Assembly: GCA_001574975.1 (NCBI GenBank)
Contig: KQ965734.1
Coordinates: 702,500-766,499 of the forward strand
Direction of reading: 5' to 3'
From: Gonapodya prolifera JEL478
Taxonomy: Eukaryota > Monoblepharomycota > Monoblepharidomycetes > Monoblepharidales > Gonapodyaceae
DNA: 64,000 bases
Shown here: positions 47,722 to 58,818 of the stretch, piece after piece
Numbering within the stretch: the first letter of the stretch is position 1
Layout: each line of letters starts with the position of its first letter
Translations under genes and position numbers: made by a program
Notes under the pieces: generated by a model
What the model saw: the letters and a program-made list of their open reading frames with translations, nothing else
Database searches by the model: none
What the model was told of the DNA's origin: nothing

Positions 47722-49325
47722 CTACACTTGATCCCCTTTCTCCCTCAGAATCCGCTCCGTCCGCTGCCACAGCTTCGGGCCTAGCTCCGGGTCCGCTGCG
47801 GCATCGGCGATCTCGTCAGGTTTGCTGCGCCATGCGCGGTCCATGTAGTACTGGCCTCGAATATTTTTGGACTGGATTGTGTGTGGTGTGGGTGTTATTT
47901 CCATGTGGTAATCAGCCAAAGAAGAGCGCAAACGTGACGTACCTCGACCCCCCGTGACGCGGCGAGGTAGACGGACGATTTGGCGCCTTCGCTTGGCGCG
48001 ATCATGAACATCTGAAATTTCAACGGGAGAGAAGCAAATGTAGTGTACAGCGGGTTAGCAAATCTGACGTGCGACAGCAGTCGATGATATCGTTCCTCAC
48101 TCACCCATTTGAGACCGTGCACGATCGGCTTCAGCAACGGGTGAAGAAGCTCGTCGCCTATTTCAGTCCGCACGGCACCTGGGTGGCACGAACTGCACTG
48201 TACCACGGCAACGGGTCAACACTCTGCGGGCAGATCTCCCGAAACAAAGCTCGTAAAACGTCCACCCACTTGGAACACAACTTGAACTCCTTCCCCCACT
48301 TCCCATCACTCTCTTCTGAACCTCCCTCGCAAAGACCAAATTGGCCAGCTTGGTCTCGGCGTACCTGCCCGTTGTCTCGTACGCCGCCTCGTCGTCGTAC
48401 TTGTCGAACCGGATCCCTTCCTTGTACCCGCCCAGGCGCTGCATTACCGACGACACTACCACGAGGCGCGCGGTCGAGCCGAGGGAGACGGCTTGTTCGA
48501 GGAGAGGGAGGCGGATGGTGAGGAGGAAGTGCGCAAAGTGGTTCCTGGAGGTGGACGGTGGTGTGAGATCTTCACGTCTTTCCGTTTCGCAGGGCGAAAG
48601 ATCGACTTACGTTGCCTAGTATCAGTTCGATGGGTACGCATGCCGTGTCAGCTTGATGAGTATGCGTATCCGTGGCGAGTCAGTTCCTCCATCTCACACC
48701 ACCACCACCGCCTCCCACCACATTTGATCCTCACCCACGTGACCTCGATCCCATCCTTGGACCGTTCCATCTTGGACAGCGGCCCACCGATCCCGGCGTT
48801 GAGGATCAGCATGTTCAGGGGGACCTTCTTGGCCAGGATCTCGTCCGCCGCTGCCGCGACGGAGGAAAGTGAGAGCAGGTCGATCTGCACAAACTCGACC
48901 TGCATCCCGGAGAGCGAAGGGTGTTACATATCAGAGTCGCACAAGTGATGCGCGCGGCAGTGGCAGTGCTGCACATACGTTGAGATTGCCCGTCTCCTTT
49001 ATGATCCCATCGATGACCACCAGCGTCTTTTGAGCGTTCCGGGCCAGACAGAGCACACTGGCGCCTTTCCTCGCTCTAGCATCCAGCATTTATCACACGG
49101 AAAGGAAATGGGTTCAGTCCGGTATGGGATCGGAGCGGAATCGGACTCACAGCTCAGTCGCCGTTGCCACCCCAATTCCTGCTGAGCAGCCGGTGATGAC
49201 GGCGGTGCGTGAGGTCCTGGATAGTTGTTCAGAGTAGAGCGATGATCGAATGGGGTAGATTCTCTAGTGAAACGTACGGGGAGGTCCTCGTAGCGAAACG
49301 GCGCTGTGCAGGTAGATGTTGACAT
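47722..49325 (-). CDS. Short-chain dehydrogenase/reductase (multi-exon)
   Basis: NAD(P)-dependent oxidoreductase of the classical SDR fold, closest in layout to retinol-dehydrogenase/WWOX-type enzymes. Seen in order: cofactor motif TGCSAGIG, LARKGASVLCLARN, VEFVQIDLLSLSSV, LNAGIGG (NAG), NHFAHFLLT, VVVSSVMQRL, active-site GRYAETKLAN (YxxxK), CHPGAVRTEI, and a C-terminal exon ending at 47722 (GQYYMDRAWRSKP). Most exon joints close in phase. Two do not: the first exon (49325-49278) to the TGxxxGIG exon, and the joint before CHPGAV (~48250). Either small extra exons exist there or the gene is slightly damaged. Substrate unknown. Confidence 0.75.
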
Positions 49326-49547
49326 TATGTCCTGACTGGGTAGGTAATGTAAGCTTATCTGGGGTCCCCGGCGCACCTTTTATATCAGAGTAGAGTCATT
49401 TTTGTAAGCTCCCTCCAGTACGCAAGACGGCTGATCGCCAATCGGGGCTCGGAGGTTTCGGTTCTTTGTAACGTAAAGTTTATCCTGCCAACTGTGGTCA
49501 TCCATGCACCCAACTCACCTCCCCCACATTTGATTCTGGCGTTCACC

Positions 49548-51383
49548 ATGTTCCACTCGCTCGAAAACACACCCGATCGTCCCACCAAGGCGCTGCAATA
49601 CAAGTCTGCCGCCCAAATCTCCAATCAGGCGACTCCCATCCAACAACGGCGCAACCAACCCCTGCAACCCATCCGTCCACACCAGCAACAGCCAGGCGAT
49701 TCAGATCTGCCTCGCCCGGACGGCAGAGTAGCCACCATTTCCTGGCCACCGAGTCAGCCCTCATCCTCCCCATCGGCGACTCCCCCGGCACCAAAATGGT
49801 CACCGTCTGCACTTGCGACGATGCCGAGCGCCGATGTCCGCTCCACGGCAGCGCACACCAATCACGCTATAAAACGGTCCTCTGAAGCGGCCAATGTGCT
49901 GGAGGAAGCTGCTTCCAAGAAGTTTAAGCCAAGGTGTGCACAACCGTCGCCAATTGGAGTCAGTCTTAATGCTATCGCCATTCCCTCTTACACGTACCCC
50001 GCGTCCCTCCATTTCCCTTGCCCTGAATAGCATCACCCCGGTAGTCTCCAAACCGACCTCCGCCCATCCACCCACCGCAACACAAGGTCCCCCATCTGCT
50101 TCTGCTGCCTTGCCCACCTGCTTCTTCTGCTTCGCAAATACCCTAGGTTCTTTCACCCCCTGGCACGGCGTGCGGTACTGCGACGAGTGCAGGAAGAAGC
50201 ACGCGAGGTCGAAGTATATCGGGCCGTACAGGAATCTGGCCATGAAGGTGTGTATGGAATGTCGAGTGACGGAGACCATAGGGCCGGAGGAGCGAGCCCG
50301 AAGCCAGTCCGAGGTCTAAGCACGTAACGCTGACCGAGGACACGAGGGTGAGGAGTCAGGCGGCCACGCGGAGATTTGGAAATCATTGTCATGATTCGTG
50401 CACCCACCGATCTGACGCTCTCCCGTCCGTTTCAAGTTTCTCCTTACCAAAGGCCAAGTATCACGAGTTCCCTTCGTGGAACAGCCGACCGAAAAAGCAT
50501 TCTACTATATATCCAAGAGGGAAGATTTGGCAACCAAAGCCGAGCAAGTTCACGGGTCGCTCAGAGCGTGCCTGGAAAAGAAGCTTCGTAAAGCCGAACA
50601 GCAAGCCATCAAGAATGACGCTGCGGATGCCGGCGCGAGCGGTGAAAACGAAGACGATGGCGAGAATGCGGGGTACCGGAATAAATCCAATGGAACGGCC
50701 CCGGCGGCGGCGTCTACCAACCAAGTGCACCCAGTACCGGTGCCTCGTCCCAGCGTTCCATTCAAACCATGGAACGCGCCGATGATGAGCGGTACGTTGA
50801 TATCGAGTCAGTGCTATGCCAGACCACGCCGTTGGCTCAGACGTTCTGTCTCCACAACACAGGACCTGGCCGGCCCCTCTCCACGCAGAACGCTTCTTCT
50901 GCCTCAAAGTGCCCCTGGCCCAACAATTCTCCACCTGGCGGGGCGTGCGGTACTGCGCCGCGTGTCGGGGCAGTCATGCCAGGAGCAAGCACGACGGCAC
51001 GAACAGGAAACAGGGGTGTACAGAGGTGACTCCCTTTTTGTGGTGTTGCGGGAGGTCCTGTCATGGATTGTGTCGTGGCATCTTCTGTTCCATCGTTTGG
51101 TGTTCCAATGTCCATGTCGGATCCGGCTGACACAACCAAAGTTCCATCTGAAGCGCAAGTGCAGCGAGCAGATTCCCTTTGTCAAGGTGGAGGGCCCACA
51201 GGCGTTCCAGTACATATCGAAACGGGTGGATTTTGCAAAGAAGGCTGAAGAAATCTACCGTATGTGTTCGGTGGTGGGTACGGGTTTACCTGACCGACGG
51301 GACTTGATAGTTTTGCCTGCGTAGGGTCTCTCAACGCATGCCTCGAGGCGAAGTTGAAGGGGCAACCACCGAGGGATGTTTAA
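49548..51383 (+). CDS. Protein with duplicated Cys/His and YISKR modules, unknown (6 exons, 431 aa)
   Basis: Unrecognised. Exons 49548-49933, 50031-50251, 50453-50791, 50841-51025, 51155-51260 and 51325-51383 join in phase. After a Gln/Pro/Ser-rich N terminus the protein contains two copies of a composite module. Copy 1: CFFCFANTLGSFTPWHGVRYCDEC, HARSK, then C...PFV, AFYYISKREDLATKAEQ, SLRACLEKKL. Copy 2: FFCLKVPLAQQFSTWRGVRYCAAC, HARSK, then C...PFV, AFQYISKRVDFAKKAEE, SLNACLEAKL. The C-x2-C ... C-x2-C ... H pattern suggests zinc binding; copy 2 lacks the first Cys. Both copies share the exon boundary between the two halves. Intron 2 carries the hairpin repeat also seen near 2.3 kb. Confidence 0.68.
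50285..50350 (+). repeat. Third copy of the intronic hairpin repeat
   Basis: Inside intron 50252-50452, GAGCGAGCCCG and GTCCGAGGTCTAAGCAC are followed by GTAACGCTGACCGAGGACACG, matching the pair at 2276-2415 in order (CCGAGG.CTAAGC, small palindrome, CCGAGGACACG). It is diverged and lacks the perfect GGACACGC/GCGTGTCC stem. Confidence 0.5.
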
Positions 51384-51864
51384 TGGAATGTGAAGATTCG
51401 CCATGTGATTCTCATCCAACTGTTCTTCACGATAAGTGCACTATGCATATTACGCAAGGGTGTTGCTTTAAATGTAATTCCATTACAAGGCTCTGAAAAG
51501 TTATCGAAGCAAGGTCGTTGCACAATTTATGCGGGAGGATCTCTGACCAATGACGTTGAGCCTCATCGATCACCTCGTGGTGGGTCACAGAGGTTAACCT
51601 TCGGAAAGATCAATCATCATAGCATCGATCCATCAATTCGCGTTTGTCTCTACAGTTGAACGGGTCTCATTGATTTGTTTGAAAGGTAAAACGCTAAAAG
51701 TTTGCAACCTCGCCGCATGCCGCAATATACCTCAAACCCAAGGGCAAGGAGAGATTCTTCCGAACCGGCTAGATTTGCTCCTCTTCCTTCGTTTTCCCTC
51801 TCCACCATCATCCATCCTCGTCCGGCCATCATCCTTCACCCTGCACCCTCCCATCCTCTCCGCA
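51384..51864. other. Intergenic region
   Basis: No exon was found. The right end (51780-51864) is a CT/CCATC-rich tract immediately before the LRR gene start, as expected for a fungal 5' UTR or promoter. Confidence 0.45.
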
Positions 51865-53200
51865 ATGCGCAACGTCGGGCGATCTCTGAGCTACGTCGCC
51901 TTGGCCGCGGTCCTCCTCGCATCCCCCGCAATGTCACAGTCCGAGGATTGTATGATCATCGAAGGATGGTACAAACAGTCGGCGCTGACGCCTTCGTGGC
52001 CGGTGGGTAGTTTGGGCCCGCGAGCTTTCTGGCCGCAACAGTTGCCGGATGGTGGTTGACCTGAGGAAACTCACTTTCAACTAGACGGGGAACTGCTGCA
52101 GCGCTAATCTGACCAACAACGGATTCATTGTCTGCGACAAACAAACCGCATGTGAGTGTACAGTCGGAGGCAGTCATTTCCTCACACTAGATGCTGACTT
52201 CCCCGGGGAAACTTGCCAAAACGGCACATCAGCCCGCGTCATGGAGCTTGTTTTGCCTGGTCAGGGACTCGCTGGACCGATCCCGACCAACTTGAATGCA
52301 CTCTCGCAGTTGCGGGTGCTTTCACTTGGTGAGAGTGGTGTCGTTGACCTTCCAAACGTCCTTGGCTCAACCTCGGATCCTTCGCAGCCAACAACCACCT
52401 CGTCGGCGCAGTGCCTGACTTGACGGGCCTCGTCAACCTTATCATCATCGATGTTTCCAATAACATGCTCTCGTCCTTTTCTGGCGACAGCGTCGCCGGA
52501 TTGAACAAGCTCGAAATCTTGGATGTCAACACCAACAACCTGACCGGCAACTTCCCAGACCTGCACGGACTTACCAGCCTGGTGTCATTGTGGATGTACC
52601 AGAACAACCTGGCGGGTTCTGTGGATGGAAAGATTCCAGCCTCCGCGTCCGACTGTGCCATCTTGGATGGACCGAACAATACCAATATGACCGTCGCAAA
52701 CCCTGGAAACAAGGGGATCTTTACTTGCGGAGGCTCGCTGGGCAACACCAACTGCTTTGACGACGGCGTAATGCTCACCAAGGGAACTGACACTCAGTGT
52801 GCCGCCGTTGTCGCAGGAGCAAATTCTCAATCTGGATCACCGATGGTTCAGACCCCGGACGGGAAACCGAACGCCGCCGCCATTGGTGGTGGAGTTGTCG
52901 GTGCGGTCCTGTTTTTGGCCCTCATTGGTGGAGGCGCGATTGTGTACCGGAGGAGACGAGCCGCGAAAGCTTCGGAGATTGACGCCGAGCCAGGTGAGTT
53001 TCCCTCGAACGTCTTTCTTTCGGACGCTGCTTATACTCCTTCCTTCACCATATCAAGCAGCCATTCCGGACATTTGGATGCGCCTCCCCGATGTCAAGAC
53101 CGAAAAGTCAACACGGAGGGGACGCAAGGGCTATGGGGCAACTACGCCGGGTGACAGTAACTTCCCCGGTGACATTGAACAGGATAGACAAGTCCGGTAG
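51865..53200 (+). CDS. Secretory leucine-rich-repeat membrane protein (5 exons, 363 aa)
   Basis: Predicted cell-surface, single-pass receptor-like protein without kinase. Exons 51865-52002, 52085-52151, 52191-52328, 52388-52993 and 53058-53200 join in phase. Signal peptide residues 1-24 (SYVALAAVLLASPAMS). A Cys-capped N-terminal segment (DCMIIEGWYKQ..., NCCSANL, CDKQTAC) precedes LRRs: ELVLPGQGLAGPIPTNLNAL, LRVLSLANNHLVGAVPDL, LIIIDVSNNMLSSF, LEILDVNTNNLTGNFPDL and LVSLWMYQNNLAG. A Cys-rich cap and a TM helix near residues 277-298 (GGGVVGAVLFLALIGGGAIVY) are followed by RRRR and an ~65-residue cytosolic tail. This layout is common in chytrids and plants. Ligand unknown. Confidence 0.85.
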
Positions 53201-53453
53201 AGGTCGTTGTTCGAGGGGTTTAGACGCGGGGAATTCTTCCGTCAGACTCAGGCAGTCTGAGAGTATTGCTGTTATTACGCTGTGCAATGAAATATGGAGT
53301 GTAGCGATGTGTTCATATACATATTCTATTTATATGTTGGGTCTAACCAAACTAAGGTTGGACGCAACGTGAAAACTACGAACAAATAAAGCACTTTTAG
53401 TGCTCGAAGGGGACATAGAGAGAGAGATAACTATTCATAACTTAAATAGTAAG

Positions 53454-56400
53454 TCATTCGCTCGCAGGCCCCGCCGTGTCTGTGCTCTCTTTGGAAGGAA
53501 GGGGGGGAAGTACAAGCCCCTTGCCTGCACGCACGCGCTTGAAGCCGTCCCCCGATTTTAGCTGACTGATCAGATCGTCCATCACCCCGCGCCGTTGCTC
53601 GTCTGGGCGAGATGGCCCTGTTGGACTAACCCTGTCCAAGCTGCCTTTTGAAGGCTATAAAAAAAAAAAGACATGAAAATTTTCGTCACCATCGGAAGAA
53701 GTTCAATGGGAGGGCACAAACTTACGGCAGTCTTCCCCTTCGACAGTTTCTCGGCAGCTTTTCGTGCCAAATCGTCTTCTCGTTGGTTTTCCTTGTCAGC
53801 TTTCTGCAACTTTTGGAAGAAATCGAAAAATATGTGGAAGAATGATTCTGGGGTGGCACTCTTGGGGTCCTCGCCAAAAAATTCGACAGCCGCCTTGAAG
53901 TTCCGCTCGGCTTCTTTTCGAGCCTCCGACAAGTTTTCGACCTCGGACTCAGCACTAATACGGAAGGCCTACAGCATATCTTCATCAAAAATTCCATTTC
54001 AAACAATTCAGTTCCACGACACCCACCTCAAGGACCTCATGTAGTTTGTCGTTGGGCAACTCCGACTTGGGCTTCTCGAGAGTCTCCGCAATGAGTGTCA
54101 TTCCCTTCTGCAAGTCCACAACTTCTTCAACAACAGATGACAGTGAGATCTTGGTTGCCTTTTCGAGGCTTTTGAAGTCTTCGTGCATTTGAGCAATGTC
54201 AGGGTACTTGGAGTTGATAAGGCGGGCCAAATAGTGCAGGAATGTCTGTTTACTGTTTGCAGATTTCGTGTCTGCCAACTGATGGGAGCCTGGTTAGGTG
54301 TGCATGCTAATATATCCACAATACTTGATCTTAACCTTTCCAAGGGTGTCCATAGAAAACCCGTACGCTCCGCCACGAAATGAGTCTCCGTTCATGTAGT
54401 TCCCAATCGCGAGCACGATCTCTAACAGAGTCCGCAGCCTTTTGCTCGTGGTGACTTCCCGTGCGGCGGCTGATATTGTGAGCATATCAGGGGTCACCTC
54501 GGCAACACGCTCCCTAAATCGGGTCATATAAATGAGACAACGAAGTCGTGTTTCGTAGTTTGGAATTCGCAGTGCCTTTTGAAGACTGTCAGAGTCGATC
54601 CGCATTGACCATAAAGCGCCGGCTTACTTCAAATATAAACTGATCTGGCTTGTCCAGCTCTTTGGCTTTTGCATCGTTCTCGAGGTACTCTGCGAATAGT
54701 TCCATATCCTCGGAACTTGGAACCCCATTAGTCAAAAATGCCTTTAGGAGAGTTTCGTCTAGCTTCGTCACGTCACAAGCAAGAATGACATCTCGAAGGT
54801 CCGCAATAGGCATTTTTACCCGTGATAGCATGATTGCTTGGCAAAGAAACATTGGAGATTATGGCGTATTATTTGAGTGTCGCTTCATTTCAAACTCACA
54901 GAGGGCTTGAGATCGCTTCCCATCCAAAAGTTGGATCTTCTGAACCTTTGGTGACAAAACCTCGGGAGAGCCGGATTCCGGTGAACTTTTCTTAAGCGTT
55001 CCAGCGTCTCCTCCTTTGTGTTCATCCTTTGGTCCCATTGCAAACATTTCTTCCAGTTCATTCAAGTCGATGTCCTTGCGAATCCGCTCTTCTCCATCAC
55101 GTTTCTCCGCCATTGTACGCCAAACTGTATTGTTGACCTGAGTAGGGGGCACTTTGCTCCATTGAATTGGCCGAAGCTTCATTTTTGGAACAACTTTGGG
55201 TTTCGATGGCAGTCCCCCTGCTCCAAAGCGACCCGGAGGTGGTGGTGCTCCGCCGGGTGGAGGTGGAGGCGCACCGCCAGGGGGTGGAGGCGGAGGAGGA
55301 GCACCGCCAGGGGGTGGAGGTGGAGGAGGAGCACCGCCAGGGGGTGGAGGTGGAGGAGGAGCACCGCCAGGGGGTGGAGGTGGAGGTGGAGCACCACCAG
55401 GAGGTGGAGGTGGAGGTGGAGGAGATGCGGCAGACGGTCCGCCTGGGGGAGGTGGAGGCGGAGGTGGTCCTCCTAGTGATGTTTGAGGTGGCGGTGGAGG
55501 TGGTGGAGGAGCATTCATTTCTTGAGTGCCTTGCCCCATCTGCGAACCATTTAGGCTCAACGGGGGTAGTGGTGGTGGTGGTGGAGGCGGTGCTGCGATG
55601 GAAGAACTGTCAAAACCAGTTTGAACGAAAGACATCGTTGGTTGAAGTGTGGAAGCCCGTTTGATTGAGCTGTCCTGACGCTCCAAGGATCGACTCGGTA
55701 ATCCAGGTGAGCTCTGAAGCGATTGTTTAAACTCTTGAACGCATTTTGAGACGTAATCCTGGAGCACCCGGCGTATGTCGGCAGTAGAAGGGGAATCTTC
55801 CGATAGTTTCGCTAAGGAAAGGTCGATGGTGAAATTCAACAGTTCCTGCACGGTTAAGTCAGCCCAATGGAACACTCAAACCGAAGACCAAGCGCAAAGA
55901 CTCACGTCCAATTTCCCGGAGTCCACCACTAAACGTGGGGCAGTGGGAGCCGCCATTTCTCTGGCTCTAAATTCCTCCAGTTGCCGCTCCCGCTCTTTCG
56001 CCATTGCTTCGAGCTCTTGGTTTCGCTGCCGCTCCTTCTCTCTGGCACGTTCTTGTTCGGCCTCTCTTGCTCGCTCCGCTATTTCTTTTGCTGCCTTCAG
56101 TTTCGTTAACTCAGAGTCTTTCTCTTTCTCCACTGACTCTTTAGCGTCTCGCCATTTCTTCACTTCTTCCTCCAGCTCCCTTTCCGCTGCTTGCTTCTCC
56201 CGTCGCCACTTCTCAATATCTTCGTCACGCTCGCGCCGCAATGCGGTCATGGCCTCTTTCCACTTTCCAATTTCGCATTCGTATTGTGCTGTAAAACCTT
56301 CGATCTCTTGTCTTTTTTGAGCCATGAGAGCATTGGTGTCCTCTTCAAACTGACGCTCCTTCTCGATTCCGTGCTCTCGCTCGCTCCGAAGTTCATTCGC

Positions 56401-58294
56401 TATTTCATTTCGTTCGTTATAGAGATTCGCAACTAAGCGCAGCGTCTCTGTGCGTCGATCACGTGCTCCATCCGATCCAGCGAACATTGATGACAATGGC
56501 TTGCCAGAGAGTATACTTTCCACTTCTCGCAGCGCTCTTTCGGTCTTTTCCCAATCTTTGACTTTCACTTGCCACTCGGTGACCCGACTGTCAGCCTCTT
56601 GAGCCCTTGCAAGAGCCGCTTCGTACTCGTCCTGGCGCACGAGAGCATTGACCACGCTCTCAACATCAAGTTGCAAGATTGTTGGATCGGGGAAGGAGCT
56701 CTGGCGCCTCGTTGCGATCTGCAGCAGTACAATATGTGCAAGTTGCCAAAACTTGTTTCTGGCGGTAAGGCACGAGTAAGGTCACTGAGGAAGCGGTAAT
56801 GCGGAAAGTGTCAAATTCGTACTTACCTCCTTGCTCGGCTTTCCGATGCCGGCATCACGGCCAAGTCTTGCAGTATTTTCACAAGCCAGGCCTGCCCCAC
56901 CCTATCGTCGCCTAGATTCTTCTTTATTGCGGCCAAGAGAAGTTCCGAATCTCTGAGATTGCGAAGCTCAGTGCGGTCGAATCCTCGACTTTCGATCATT
57001 TCTGTGTAATCCTCGGTGGACAAATCCTGAAATACACGGACTTGGTTTGCCAGCGAAGGATCATTCACGTCTAAAAATATCTAGGGTGGAAGCTTTAGAA
57101 TACAATTGGGGGAAGCGGGAGGGGGCATTACATATTACCGGTAAGTGTTCGCTCAATCCGAGTCCCAGGAGCTCTTCCTCCAACAAACACCTCATTTCCA
57201 AAGCTTCAGGTGTAGTCACAATTGCGTTCACGAGCGTCATGGCAGCCGTCCTCCACATCAGCTCGGCAGCCTCAACCGTGTCTGGGTCCTCAACTCGCAT
57301 CGAGTCCACGAGAGATTGCAACCGGAACTCGTGTCTCCGAACATCCCGCTGATGATCAAACGCGCTCACTACCGCTGCATGAGCGCCTTTTCCCGCGGAC
57401 GTACCCTCGCACACGGTGAGCGAGGCGAGCATTTCCGCTACAATCGTTCGCACTCGAAGCTCGGGGACGTCCAGGCAGAGGACGAGGGTGTTCATCATTT
57501 GGTAGTTGGCGAGTACCTTTTGGAGCCCGTCGGTTGTATTGACAAGGGCCCGAAAGCACCGAATGCAGTTCGCGAGTGGGAGCAACCGAGGGTCTGCTGT
57601 CGTGCTCATGGTGGGCACGACGAGCGTGAGCCGCCGCATGATCTCTTCGAGCAGGTTCAGTCCCGACAAGGTCAGGAATTCAACGACGTAGGAGTAATGC
57701 TCCCCGCGCAACGCGACCTCGAGACTTTGCAGTTCCTCGGCCAGCTGTTTCGGCTCGAGCTCGGGGTGTCGTTTCAGAACCTCGACGTACTCCGGGCAGC
57801 TTTTTATTACTCGTGACGTTACGTGGGCGGCGTCGAGAGCCTTCGTGTGACATTGTCGTCACGACAGTTCCACTCCATTCCACGAGCACGAATCGCACTC
57901 ACCTGCTTCTTGCGTTCTTCCCGAATCAAATTCCACTTCTTCTCCGTTTTAAACTTCCTCATAACGTCCTTTGCCTGCGCGTTGAGTGCCATGACTGTCT
58001 ATCGTCCACCATTGAACGAACCCGATTGAGTTCTTCCATCTTCCCCTTCCGCACAACGATCCCCACTCGCTCACTCACCATAAGCTTCTCAAACTGCTCC
58101 TCGACCTCCCTCTCGCTGGGCATCTCCAGATTCTCCAACGTCCCCAGTATGCCCTTCGCGTCGGGACTGAGCGCAGCGGGACTCGCCTTGGATCCATCGC
58201 GTGGGGACGGCTTGCCGTGGCGGCGCGGTCGAGATGGGGCGGCGTCGACGTCGACGCCGACGTCGCCTTCGAGCTTGGAATCCTTTTGGCCCAT
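53454..58294 (-). CDS. Diaphanous-type formin (11 exons, 1378 aa)
   Basis: Actin nucleator/elongator regulated by Rho GTPases. Exons 58294-58079, 57974-57903, 57840-57139, 57080-56827, 56707-55906, 55845-54900, 54836-54628, 54575-54336, 54278-54027, 53968-53726 and 53654-53454 join in phase. Domains: GTPase-binding/FH3 region residues ~55-415 (VEEQFEKLM, EKKWNLI, LRGEHYSYVVEFL), a long charged coiled coil ~430-680, FH1 proline runs ~764-889, and FH2 ~900-1300 (RPIQWSKV, SIMLSRVK, LADTKS). A C-terminal DAD-like motif (GVMDDLISQLKSGDGFKR, ~1335) is present, so autoinhibition by N-C contact is expected. The acceptors of exons 3, 5 and 8 were chosen to keep phase. The 5' end lacks the long N-terminal extension of yeast Bni1. 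Confidence 0.93.
55240..55430 (-). repeat. 30-bp minisatellite in the FH1 region
   Basis: On the + strand a 30-bp unit GCACCGCCAGGGGGTGGAGG plus TGGAGGAGGA repeats in near-perfect tandem about four times, flanked by degenerate units. On the coding strand each unit encodes ten residues of PPPPPPPGGA, the profilin-binding FH1 track. Copy number likely varies between strains. Confidence 0.85.
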
Positions 58295-58818
58295 CGATCG
58301 CGACGTTGAGGCCTTGGGGGGCCAGCAGTTGAAACCTTTGCCCGCGGTCGGTGAGAACGTGCCCGCAGCTGGGTGAAAGACTTCAAAAGAAACCCAAACT
58401 TACGAAACGAAACAGCATTCTGGTACAACGCCCAAGATACGTCTCCGCTCCACTCCATCCATACCCGTGGGAACCTTATGCGGTGTGAACACGATACCAA
58501 ACATTCAAAACCCCAAATAAATTTACTCTACGAAACAGCATGCTGATACAAAGAGTTTCGCTCCCGGCCCTTATTACCCTACGTACGGCCTTGCCAAAAT
58601 CCAAATGTTCTTATCACTCACTCTCCCACACCAAATGGGCTTCACCCTTCCAGTCCCCCCGCCTGCGGGGCAGTGGATAAGAAAAGTTGTACAAATGTCC
58701 TTCCACTCGTCCGTGCTCTTGCATAAAAAACGTTCCATAAAAAGATCCAGGTCCATAAAAGTTCTATCATCCCCCCTCGCACCTCCACCCTCCCACCACG
58801 CACACCTCCTTCAACACC
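58295..58818. other. Intergenic region
   Basis: This region lies between the formin start codon (58294, -) and the stop codon of the expansin-like gene (58819, -). No exon was supported. It should contain the formin promoter and the 3' UTR of the expansin-like gene. Confidence 0.5.

Noticed and set aside
55240-55430. CRISPR-like array
   Set aside because: The 30-bp units are contiguous with no unique spacers, lie inside FH1 coding sequence, and the genome is eukaryotic.
55167-55664. Plus-strand Gly/Val/Glu-rich ORFs over the formin FH1
   Set aside because: Antisense shadows of the Pro-rich FH1 minisatellite.
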